64,000 nt of DNA from positions 3,852,501 to 3,916,500 of the forward strand of contig NZ_AP024745.1 in assembly GCF_019704555.1 (NCBI RefSeq), read 5' to 3'. Numbering within the stretch: position 1 is the stretch's first letter; each line of letters opens with the position of its first letter. The position numbers and the translations under genes are program-made. Source of the stretch: Actinoplanes sp. L3-i22. Its GTDB lineage: Bacteria > Actinomycetota > Actinomycetes > Mycobacteriales > Micromonosporaceae. This document shows positions 1-6,612 of this stretch, one piece after another. The notes under the pieces were generated by a model that saw only the letters and a list, made by a program, of their open reading frames with translations, had not been told where the DNA came from and made no database searches.

Positions 1-164
1 CGGCCGAGGCCGGCCGGGTCCGCCAGATCGAGGTGCCGACCCAGCAGGTACGGACCGGACGGGCGGTCGGCGTGCACGGCTGCCCCCGGTGCGGGCTGGG
101 GCGGGACGAGACGACGCGGTCGTACGAACGGCTGCCCGAGATGCTGCAGGGAGTCTGGCGATGA
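1..164 (+). CDS. C-terminal end of an unidentified protein of the RiPP locus (partial)
   Basis: An open frame beginning at base 3 runs to a TGA at 162-164 and overlaps the ATG of the next gene (ATGA at 161-164), so the two genes are translationally coupled. The visible 53 residues contain a CPRCG zinc-knuckle-like motif and end in LPEMLQGVWR. The family cannot be named from this fragment. Its coupling to the E1/ThiF-like gene makes a RiPP biosynthesis role likely by context. It does not have the proline-rich C-terminus usual for TOMM YcaO proteins. Confidence 0.6.
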   Translation, partial: AEAGRVRQIEVPTQQVRTGRAVGVHGCPRCGLGRDETTRSYERLPEMLQGVWR

Positions 165-1783
165 TCCAGGTCGAGGAGGCCACCCGGTCCGAGGGCCGGT
201 TGACCGCAACCACCATGGCGTACGCCGTCGCCGCCGACCCCCAGTTCAGCGTGCCGGTCCGGCCCTGCCTGGCGGCCGGTCTGGTCGAGGTGCCGCTGGT
301 CGACGGGGTCGCGTTCCCGGGCACCGGCAACCGGCAGACGGTCCTGCGTGGCCGGTCGGCGGTCCAGCTGATCCCGCGGCTGCTGCCGCACCTGGACGGC
401 ACCCGCACCGTCGAGGAGCTGGCCGAGGTGATCCCCGGCGTGCCGGTGAGCACGCTGCGTGCCTGCGTGTCGCTGCTCTACGTGAGCGGGTTGCTGCAGG
501 ACGGGCCGGTCGGCGCGCCCGTCGAGGTGATCCCGGCCGAGGTCGCCGGATACCTCGGCCGCAACCTGGACACCACCCGGGTCAACCGCAGCCGCGACGA
601 GGCCTGCGAACGGCTCGCCCGGACCCGGGTGCTGGTCGCCGGCACCGGGCCGCTGGCCGCGACGCTCCGCACCGAGCTGGCCGGAGCCGGCGCCGACGCG
701 CACGCCTGGACCGGCGAGCCGCTGACCGTCGGGGACTTCCTGGTCGCCGTCGACAACGGGGACGCGGCCGCGATGGCCGAGGTCGACGCGGCCTGCCGCG
801 CGGCCGGGACCGGCTGGCTGCGTACCGCGGCCGGCACGGACACCGCCGAGATCGGGCCACTGTTCGACGCCCGCTACACCTGCTGCCACGACTGCTTCTC
901 GCGCTGTCGTCCGGAACTGTCCGGCGAGCCGACGCCGGCGCGGGCCGCGATGTGGGCGGCGCTGGCCGCGACCGAGGTCGTGCACCTGCTGTCCCGGGTC
1001 GGCCAGGTCGCGTCGATGCAGGTCTGCACGGTCTACGACCTCGCCGGGTGGTCGCAGCGGGCGGTCGGCGCCTACCGCCGGCCGGGCTGCCCGAACTGCC
1101 TGCCCACCGACCCACGGGCGGAATCGGACACGCCGCCGCTGGCGCACCGTTACGAGCAGGCCGTCGCGTTCCCGCCCCGCGAATGGCTCAACCCCAAGGA
1201 GCACCAGGCGCACTACCGGCCCGCGAACCACGCACTGCAGCGCTACAACAAGGAATATCAGGCCGCTGCGCGCCTCGCGCTGGGCGCCGGGTCACTGTCA
1301 GACCTTCTTCGCCGTACGGCGGGATTGCGTGACCTGGGTGACAAGGGCAGTCCCGGTCAGATCAGCCGGTGGTCGCCGACCGGGGGGAACCTCGGCTCGG
1401 TGCAGGCCTACCTGCTCGCCCGGGACATCCCCGGGGTGGATCCGGGCTGGTACTTCTACCAGCGCGCCGACCACAGCCTGGGCCGGATCCGGGCTGCCTC
1501 GGCCGGGGTCTGCCCGGAGCTCGAGGACACCGATCCGTCCGCGCTGCTGGTCCTCACCGGCACGCTCGACGTGGTCGCCGCCAAGTACCACGACTTCGCG
1601 TACCGGATCCTCTGCCTCGACGCCGGGGTCGCGCTCGCCCAGCTCGCCGCGGTCGCCGCCACCCACGGCATGACCAGCCGCTTCGCCGACCGCTGGGACG
1701 ACACCGCCATCTACGACGCGCTGCGGCTGGACCCCGCGGCCGAGCCGGTGACCGCCGTGGTCGCCCTGAAGGGGATCCGATGA
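161..1783 (+). CDS. TOMM leader-binding E1/ThiF-like protein fused to a SagB-like nitroreductase half
   Basis: About 540 residues. I chose ATG 161 because it overlaps the upstream stop (ATGA) and follows a GGGAG site; a longer GTG start at 89 would sit in the upstream gene. Residues about 15-115 look like the cyclodehydratase-partner N-domain (LDGTRTVEEL, then a LLYVSGLL helix). Residues about 150-310 look like an E1/ThiF fold (RVLVAGTGPL) with zinc-type cysteines CHDC near 243 and CPNC near 312. Residues about 340-540 resemble SagB dehydrogenases (RWSPTGGNLGSVQAYLL, GWYFYQ, and a YRILCLDAG helix). In TOMM systems the ThiF-like partner binds the leader and delivers it to YcaO, while SagB uses FMN to oxidise azolines to azoles. 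The fusion and substrate are inference; the domain resemblance is read from motifs. Confidence 0.75.
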   Translation: MIQVEEATRSEGRLTATTMAYAVAADPQFSVPVRPCLAAGLVEVPLVDGVAFPGTGNRQTVLRGRSAVQLIPRLLPHLDGTRTVEELAEVIPGVPVSTLRACVSLLYVSGLLQDGPVGAPVEVIPAEVAGYLGRNLDTTRVNRSRDEACERLARTRVLVAGTGPLAATLRTELAGAGADAHAWTGEPLTVGDFLVAVDNGDAAAMAEVDAACRAAGTGWLRTAAGTDTAEIGPLFDARYTCCHDCFSRCRPELSGEPTPARAAMWAALAATEVVHLLSRVGQVASMQVCTVYDLAGWSQRAVGAYRRPGCPNCLPTDPRAESDTPPLAHRYEQAVAFPPREWLNPKEHQAHYRPANHALQRYNKEYQAAARLALGAGSLSDLLRRTAGLRDLGDKGSPGQISRWSPTGGNLGSVQAYLLARDIPGVDPGWYFYQRADHSLGRIRAASAGVCPELEDTDPSALLVLTGTLDVVAAKYHDFAYRILCLDAGVALAQLAAVAATHGMTSRFADRWDDTAIYDALRLDPAAEPVTAVVALKGIR

Positions 1784-2514
1784 CCACGACCGTCGACGAG
1801 GACCGCTACCAGTTGCTGGACGGACTGCTGGCCGACACCCGGCTCGACGCGGCGGCGGCCCGCCGCCCGCTGCGTCCGGCACCCGCCCACCTGCTGACCG
1901 TCTCCGATCAGGGGCCGGTCATCGCGCTGCCCGACCCGGCGCCGCCCCGCGCCGAGCTGGACGACGTGCTGGCCGACCGGGTCGCCGTCCGCGACTACGC
2001 GCCCACCCCGCTGACCACCGCCGAGGTCTCGGCGATCTGCGCGGCCGCCGACCTGATGGACGTCGAGGCGTGGCCGCGCGAGCAGCAGGCCGGGCTCGGG
2101 CTGGAGCTCTACCTGGCGGCCTGGCGGGTGGACGGCGTGGACACCGGGCTCTACCGCTACCTGCCCGAGCAGCGCGCGCTGCGCCGGGTCGCCGACCTGC
2201 CGTCCGGGGCCGAGGCCGCCGAACTGGTCATGCAGGAGGAGTTCGCCGAGGCGGCCGCGCTGCTGCTGATCACCGGGAACCTGGCCGGCGCGATCGACCG
2301 GCACGGCAGCCACGGCCACCGGCTCCTGCTGACCCGCGGCGGCGCGGCCGGGCACGCCGCCTGGCTGGCCGCCCTGCGCCTGCGCCTGGTCGGCACCGTC
2401 TTCGCCGGCCTGCTGCCGCACGTGCTGCGCGAACGCGCCGGCGCCGACGGCTATCACCGGGCCCCGCTGCTCGCCTTCGCCGCCGGTCGCGCCGCGGCGG
2501 ACGCGACGGCCTGA
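1780..2514 (+). CDS. SagB-type nitroreductase-family dehydrogenase
   Basis: 244 residues. The ATG overlaps the preceding TGA (ATGA at 1780-1783) and follows AAGGGGA, so it is coupled to the ThiF-like gene. Motifs are RVAVRDYAPTPLTTAEV near 65-80, the substrate/FMN-side GLYRYLPEQRAL near 125-136, and a C-terminal helix GHAAWLAALRLRLVGTVFAGLLP. These are typical of the SagB/ThcOx azoline dehydrogenase branch. With the C-terminal half of the preceding protein it forms a tandem pair, as though a two-domain SagB enzyme were split over two genes. Predicted role: FMN-dependent aromatisation of thiazolines in the Cys-rich precursor that follows. Confidence 0.75.
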   Translation: MTTTVDEDRYQLLDGLLADTRLDAAAARRPLRPAPAHLLTVSDQGPVIALPDPAPPRAELDDVLADRVAVRDYAPTPLTTAEVSAICAAADLMDVEAWPREQQAGLGLELYLAAWRVDGVDTGLYRYLPEQRALRRVADLPSGAEAAELVMQEEFAEAAALLLITGNLAGAIDRHGSHGHRLLLTRGGAAGHAAWLAALRLRLVGTVFAGLLPHVLRERAGADGYHRAPLLAFAAGRAAADATA

Positions 2515-2626
2515 CGCCCGGTCCACAGTCTGGGGTCCGCGCTTCCGGCGTCCGGGCCCCGGCCGGAAGGCCCACTGGCCGGACGGCATCCGCATGACAA
2601 CGACACATCGAAGGAGCTGAGTCGCC

Positions 2627-2899
2627 ATGCACACTGAACTGAATGGACCCGAGGTCTTCGAGGAACTCGACCTCTGGCTCGAGGACGACCTGACCGCTGA
2701 GCAGCTGCCGATCGTGGTCAGCGCGTCCCTGCTGGGAACCGGCGGGTGCAACGGCTGCGGCCCGTGCCGCGGTTGTGGCCCGTGCCGTGGCTGTGGCCCG
2801 TGCCGCGGTTGTGGCCCGTGCCGTGGTTGCGGCCCGTGCCGCGGCTGTGGCCCGTGCGGCGGCTGTGGCAGCGGCGGTTCGTGCGCCAGCTGCCGCTGA
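2627..2899 (+). CDS. Cys-rich TOMM-type RiPP precursor peptide
   Basis: 90 residues with a clear AAGGAG site 10 bases before ATG. The leader (residues about 1-40) is acidic ([13 protein letters not shown]) and ends in SASLLGTGG, a double-glycine-like boundary. The core has 16 Cys arranged as five GPCRGC units, a GPCGGC unit and a SCASCR tail. Such CxxC/GC-rich cores resemble heterocycloanthracin- and microcin-B17-like substrates in which Cys becomes thiazole. The stop is TGA followed by C, and the same frame continues with Cys/Ser-rich codons to a second TGA at 2945-2947. The gene lies between the modification enzymes and the protease gene. Precursor status is strong from context; the final structure is unknown. 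Confidence 0.85.
   Translation: MHTELNGPEVFEELDLWLEDDLTAEQLPIVVSASLLGTGGCNGCGPCRGCGPCRGCGPCRGCGPCRGCGPCRGCGPCGGCGSGGSCASCR
2759..2866 (+). repeat. Six tandem 18-bp units encoding GPCRGC in the precursor core
   Basis: Each unit reads GGCCCGTGCCGYGGYTGY with wobble-position differences, and the last encodes GPCGGC. The near-identity of units at the DNA level, above what the protein needs, suggests recent slippage or unequal recombination, so copy number may vary between strains. Confidence 0.9.
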
Positions 2900-2979
2900 C
2901 GCCCGTGCAGCAGCTGCGTCGGCGTCTCGTGCGCCAGCGGCAGCTGACGCGCTGACGCCCTGCGCAGCTGAACTCGGCC

Positions 2980-3074
2980 GGGGGTGCGCCACCCGGCGTG
3001 CCTCCGGCCGGCCCGTCACCTCCGACGGGGGTGCGCCACCCGGCGTGCCTCCGGGCCGGCCCCGTCACCTCCGA
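2980..3074. repeat. 47-bp tandem duplication between precursor and protease genes
   Basis: A unit starting GGGGGTGCGCCACCC occurs at 2980-3025 and again at 3027-3074 with two single-base insertions. Each copy contains the small hairpin GGGTG-CGC-CACCC followed by CCGGCCGG. Placed directly after the precursor and before the M50 gene, it could slow transcription or stabilise the precursor mRNA. No protein product is evident. Confidence 0.8.
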
Positions 3075-3104
3075 TCTCTTCGGCTTTTTCTCCGGGAAGC
3101 GACC

Positions 3105-4205
3105 ATGACCACCACTGACTGGCTCGAAGGGCCTGTCGCCCTGGCCCCCCAGGTCACCCTCATCGACGGCGCCGACGGGCACCCGCTGCTCTTCGACCCG
3201 GAGACCGGCACCTACGTCCGGATCAGCCCGACCGGCGCGCGCCTGGTCCCGCTGCTCGACGGCAGCCGCACCGGAACCGCTCTGCTGGACGCCGCCCGTC
3301 GCTCGCGCGGCCCCGAAGGCGTCCGTGATCGTGCCCCTGTGCTGTTGTCATTTCTCACCGATCTGCGGGCGGCCGGCGTGCTCTCCGTGCCGCCCGAACC
3401 ACTGGGTGGCCGGGACCTGTTCATCGCCCGCTTCTTCCGCCTCACACCGCGCATCCGGATCCCGGCCCGGCACCTCAACCGGATCCTGCGCCCGCCGTCG
3501 ATGGTGCTGGCCCGCTTCCCCCGCACGATCACCTCGCTCCTGCTCCTGGCCGCGGTGGCGTCCGTGGTCACCATCGCGCTGGCGCTGACCCTGCCCGCCC
3601 CGCTCGACTTCGTCGGCCCGCCCTGGCTGCTCACCGTAGCCGTGCTGCTGGTCCAGGCCACCGTGCACGAGATGGGCCACGCCGCGGTCTGCCAGGCACT
3701 CGGCGTGCCGGTGCGGGAGGCCGGGGTGAAGCTGTTCTGCTTCCTGATCCCGTTGACCTACGTGGACCGGACCGACGCCTACCGCGTCCGCTCCCGCTTC
3801 GGCCGCAGCGCGGTGGCCCTGGTCGGCCCGCTGATCGACGTGGCCGCGGCCGGCCTGTCCGGTCTGCTGATCGCCATCGACCCGGTCCGCTTCGGCGACG
3901 TGCGCTGGCTCCTGGGTATGCAGTTGTTCGTCATCTTCAACAACCTCAACCCGCTGCTCCCGGTGACCGACGGTCACCACGCGATGGAAGCGGCGATGGG
4001 CGAGATCAACCTGCGCGACCGAGCCTTCCGCTACATGGGCCACGTCCTGTTCCGCATGCCACTGCCCGCCGCCCACCGGGCGGTCTCCACCGCCCGGCGC
4101 CGCGTCTACCTGGCCTACGGCCTGATCAGCACGGTCTTCGTAGCGCTACTCCTCACCATGATCTCGATGAACTACTACCACCTGATCACCCAATTCCTGT
4201 CCTGA
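3105..4205 (+). CDS. PqqD-domain M50 membrane metalloprotease (RiPP maturation)
   Basis: 366 residues; ATG 3105 lies 9 bases after GGGAAG. Residues about 20-100 look like a PqqD/RRE-type domain (LFDPETGTYVRISPTGARLVPLLDG), which in RiPP systems grips the leader. Then follow transmembrane segments near 145-165 and 170-190, the zinc motif HEMGHA near 187-192, further membrane helices, the second M50 motif NPLLPVTDGHH near 280, and a terminal helix near 340-360. Usual M50 proteins have an NPLLPxDG-type third-ligand motif; here it is spaced as VTDG. Likely role: intramembrane or juxtamembrane cleavage of the leader, perhaps linked to export. It belongs to the same transcription unit as the precursor, 205 bp downstream. 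Confidence 0.8.
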   Translation: MTTTDWLEGPVALAPQVTLIDGADGHPLLFDPETGTYVRISPTGARLVPLLDGSRTGTALLDAARRSRGPEGVRDRAPVLLSFLTDLRAAGVLSVPPEPLGGRDLFIARFFRLTPRIRIPARHLNRILRPPSMVLARFPRTITSLLLLAAVASVVTIALALTLPAPLDFVGPPWLLTVAVLLVQATVHEMGHAAVCQALGVPVREAGVKLFCFLIPLTYVDRTDAYRVRSRFGRSAVALVGPLIDVAAAGLSGLLIAIDPVRFGDVRWLLGMQLFVIFNNLNPLLPVTDGHHAMEAAMGEINLRDRAFRYMGHVLFRMPLPAAHRAVSTARRRVYLAYGLISTVFVALLLTMISMNYYHLITQFLS

Positions 4206-4206
4206 C

Positions 4207-4268
4207 CCGCCTCCGCGCCTCCGCGCCTCCGCGCCTCCCAGCTCGGCCCAGCCCAGCTCGGCTCGGCC
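4207..4268. repeat. Short simple repeats between convergent genes
   Basis: Three to four copies of CGCCTC(CG) are followed by three copies of CAGCTCGGC/CCGGCTCGG-like units. No clear hairpin-plus-T-run terminator is visible. Confidence 0.6.
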
Positions 4269-4275
4269 CGGCTGG

Positions 4276-5073
4276 TCAGGCGGCGCCGAGGCCCTGCTTG
4301 TTGAGCCAGTCCAGGGACGTCTGGGCGACCTCGCGCCACCCGTGGTCAATCGTCAGCGAGTGACCGCGGTCGGCGAACTGGATCAGGTCGGTGACCGCCG
4401 AGGACTTCCGGTACTGCTTGGCGGTCGCGCGGGTGATCACCTCCGGGACGGTGTGGTCCTTGCCGCCGGCGATCAGCAGCAGCGGGCCGCGGTCCTCGTT
4501 GCCGGTGTTCACCTCGGCGGGGGAGTGCAGCGAGAAGTTCGCCGCGGCGGCCTCGAACAGCGGCTTGCCCGGCGCCGGGATCGTCCAGCGCTCGTGCAGC
4601 TCGTCGGACTCCTCGGCCGGCAGCGTGTTGCCGAAGCTGTACCGGAACTGCTCGGCGGTCAGCGACACCGCGCGGTGCCGGTTCGCCGGGTTCCGGAAGA
4701 CCGGCAGCGTCGAGTGCAGCGCGGACAGCGGCAGCGGCAGCACGCCCTTGATCTGCGCGGCGTCGATCGCCACCGCGCCGGCGCCGTGGCCCAGGCCGAG
4801 CAGTTTCTCCGAGATCATGCCGCCGAACGAGTGACCGATCAGGATCGGCGCCTCGTCCAGACCCTCGATGATCCGCGCGTAGTGCTGGGTGACATCGTCG
4901 ATGCCGTGGTCGGCGATCGAGTCCGGATCGGTCCGGGCCGCGGCGACCGTGTCCGGCGTGCCCGGCCACTCGGGGGCGAGCGTGCGGTAGCCCGCCGCCT
5001 CGAAGAACTCCTGCCAGGGGGTCCAGGAGGTGGAGTGCAGCCAGAGCCCGTGAATGAAGACAACTGTGGACAT
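4276..5073 (-). CDS. Alpha/beta-hydrolase fold protein
   Basis: 265 residues, complete, with ATG and a GAAGGGAA site upstream. The oxyanion HGLWLH motif is near residue 8, the nucleophile elbow GHSFGG near 95, the acid in GGKDHTVP near 212, and the histidine in RGHSLTI near 240. There is no signal peptide, so it acts in the cytoplasm. It is a close paralogue of the protein at 27032-27823, sharing IDAAQIKGVLPLPLS, IPAPGKPLFEAAAANF and KDHTVPEV. The substrate is unknown; ester or lactone hydrolysis is the family norm. It is convergent with the M50 gene and divergent from an SDR pseudogene. Confidence 0.85.
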   Translation of the reverse strand: MSTVVFIHGLWLHSTSWTPWQEFFEAAGYRTLAPEWPGTPDTVAAARTDPDSIADHGIDDVTQHYARIIEGLDEAPILIGHSFGGMISEKLLGLGHGAGAVAIDAAQIKGVLPLPLSALHSTLPVFRNPANRHRAVSLTAEQFRYSFGNTLPAEESDELHERWTIPAPGKPLFEAAAANFSLHSPAEVNTGNEDRGPLLLIAGGKDHTVPEVITRATAKQYRKSSAVTDLIQFADRGHSLTIDHGWREVAQTSLDWLNKQGLGAA

Positions 5074-5233
5074 CGACGTTCCCTTCGCTTGGTGACAGCC
5101 TCATCCTGCCGGTCCGGGCACCCGCCGCGCTTCCGTCCTTCGACTGTGGAGCGATTAGTTCTTTGGTAGGAAGCGGCGGGCTCCCGCGGCCCTCTAACGT
5201 TCCGGGCACAACGACGGCGAGCGAGGAGCAGAC

Positions 5234-5366
5234 ATGGAACTCCATCTGACCGGGCGGAACATCGTGGTGACCGGCGCCGGCCTCGGCCCGGCCGTCACCC
5301 AGGCGTTCGTGGCCGAGGGCGGCCGGCAACGTCACCAGCGGCGAGTTCGGGATCGACGGGGAATGA
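5234..5366 (+). pseudogene. Short-chain dehydrogenase reduced to its two ends by a deletion
   Basis: With a good GAGGAG site, ATG 5234 opens an SDR N-terminus (LTGRNIVVTGAGLG, then AFVAEGG) for about 30 codons. Directly after, in the next frame, bases 5325-5366 read GNVTSGEFGIDGE-stop, which matches the SDR C-terminal signature (NVTG..F.IDGG). About 200 middle codons, including the catalytic YxxxK, are missing and the join is out of frame. It is therefore an internal-deletion pseudogene, not a short gene. Its intact start region suggests recent loss. Confidence 0.75.
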
Positions 5367-5434
5367 TCACGACAGGGCGCGGAAGGAGCGGTAGTCTTCG
5401 GTTCGCCGTGGCACTACCGGAGGAGGTGAGACCC

Positions 5435-5488
5435 ATGACCGATGTTTCGAGGTGGGTGCTCCCTCGCTCCGTCACGGCCGGCGTCTGA
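5435..5488 (+). CDS. Possible 17-codon leader ORF
   Basis: An ATG lies 7 bases after an unusually perfect Shine-Dalgarno run (AGGAGGTGAG at 5418-5427) and reads MTDVSRWVLPRSVTAGV before TGA. It ends 46 bases before the hydrolase ATG at 5535. A strong ribosome site on such a short frame suggests a translated leader peptide affecting the next gene, but nothing else supports it. Confidence 0.35.
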   Translation: MTDVSRWVLPRSVTAGV

Positions 5489-5534
5489 AGCCGGGGGAGC
5501 GCCTCGACAAAGGCAACCCCCGAAAGGCAAAACC

Positions 5535-6284
5535 ATGGATTCTGTACGTTTCCTCGCCGACTCCTCGTCGGACGGGGTCCGCGAGCGTGACTTCATCGTC
5601 GGCGAGATCCCCGGCGTTCTCTGGTCACCGGCCGTCGCCGGCGGTCCCACCCCGCTGGTCCTGATGGGTCACGGTGGCGGGCAGCACAAGAAGACGCCGG
5701 CCCAGGTGGCCCGGGCCCGGGACAACGTGGTCAAGTGGGGCTTCAGCGTGGTCGCGATCGACGCGCCGGGGCACGGCGATCGCCCGCGCCGGGCCGTGGA
5801 CGATCAGGCCCGCGCCGAGCTGCGGCAGGCGATGACGGACGGGGACTCCGCCGGTGTCGCGTCGGTGAGCGCCCGCTACGGGGCGACGCTGGCGGAGCAG
5901 GCCGTACCCGAATGGCAATTGATCTTGAAGGTTTTTCAGGATCTTCCGGAGATCGGGCCGGAGGCGCCGATCGGGTACGGCGGTGGGATCACGCTCGGCA
6001 CCGGGATCGGGATTCCGCTGGTCGCGGCCGAGCCCCGGATCCGGGCGGCGATCTTCGGTGGCGGGTTCGTGGTCGGTGAGTCGCTGATCGAGGCGGCGCG
6101 CAGGATCACCGTGCCGGTGCAGTTCCTGCTGCCGTGGGACGACCAGCACGTGGACCGGCAGTCGGCGCTGGACCTGTTCGACGCGTTCGGCTCGGCGGAG
6201 AAGACGCTGCACGCCAACCCGGGCGATCACCGCAACATCCGGTGGTACGGCCTCGACGAGGCGTTCCTGTCCCGGCACCTGTAA
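5535..6284 (+). CDS. Dienelactone-hydrolase-like alpha/beta hydrolase with a threonine at the nucleophile position
   Basis: 249 residues; ATG 5535 follows GAAAGG. An HGGGQHKK stretch near residue 43 and AIDAPGHGDRP near 70 are typical of this hydrolase family, as are the acid region LPWDDQHVD near 200 and the histidine in GDHRNIRWY near 232. At the nucleophile elbow the sequence is GITLGTGIG (near 150), where relatives have G-x-S-x-G. The codon is ACG rather than TCG, so Thr replaces Ser. Either it works poorly, uses a different mechanism, or is inactive. The substrate is unknown. Confidence 0.75.
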   Translation: MDSVRFLADSSSDGVRERDFIVGEIPGVLWSPAVAGGPTPLVLMGHGGGQHKKTPAQVARARDNVVKWGFSVVAIDAPGHGDRPRRAVDDQARAELRQAMTDGDSAGVASVSARYGATLAEQAVPEWQLILKVFQDLPEIGPEAPIGYGGGITLGTGIGIPLVAAEPRIRAAIFGGGFVVGESLIEAARRITVPVQFLLPWDDQHVDRQSALDLFDAFGSAEKTLHANPGDHRNIRWYGLDEAFLSRHL

Positions 6285-6612
6285 TCGGGACGTCGCCGCT
6301 GAGCGGGCCGACCTGGGCTGAGCGGGCGGGCCGCGCCTGGATGGGCGGCCTGGGCTGGGCGGACGGGCCGGGCCCATCGGGCGGGCTGCGGCTCAGCGTG
6401 CGCGTCGGGCTGGGCTCAGCGGGCGGGCGGGCTGCGGCTCGGTGGGCGCGTCGGGCTGGGCTGAGCGGGCGGCCGGGCCGCGGCTCGGCGGGCGCGTCGG
6501 GCTGGGCTCGGCGGGCGGGCTGCGGCTCGGTGGGCGGATCGGCCTGGGCTGAGTGGGTGGATCGGGAAGGGCGGGGGCGGCGTCCGGCGGGGGCCGGACG
6601 CCGACTCCGGTG
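6285..6612. repeat. Intergenic GC-rich degenerate tandem repeat between convergent genes
   Basis: Four imperfect 42-46 bp units lie at 6379-6420, 6421-6466, 6467-6512 and 6513-6554. All are built on GGGCGGGCTGCGGCTCGG followed by GCGTCGGGCTGGGCT. Looser versions extend left to about 6300. The rest of the gap shows no gene. Confidence 0.75.

Noticed and set aside
2627..2955. Precursor repeats as a CRISPR-like array
   Set aside because: The units are contiguous, without spacers, and translate to a regular Cys peptide with a leader and ribosome site.
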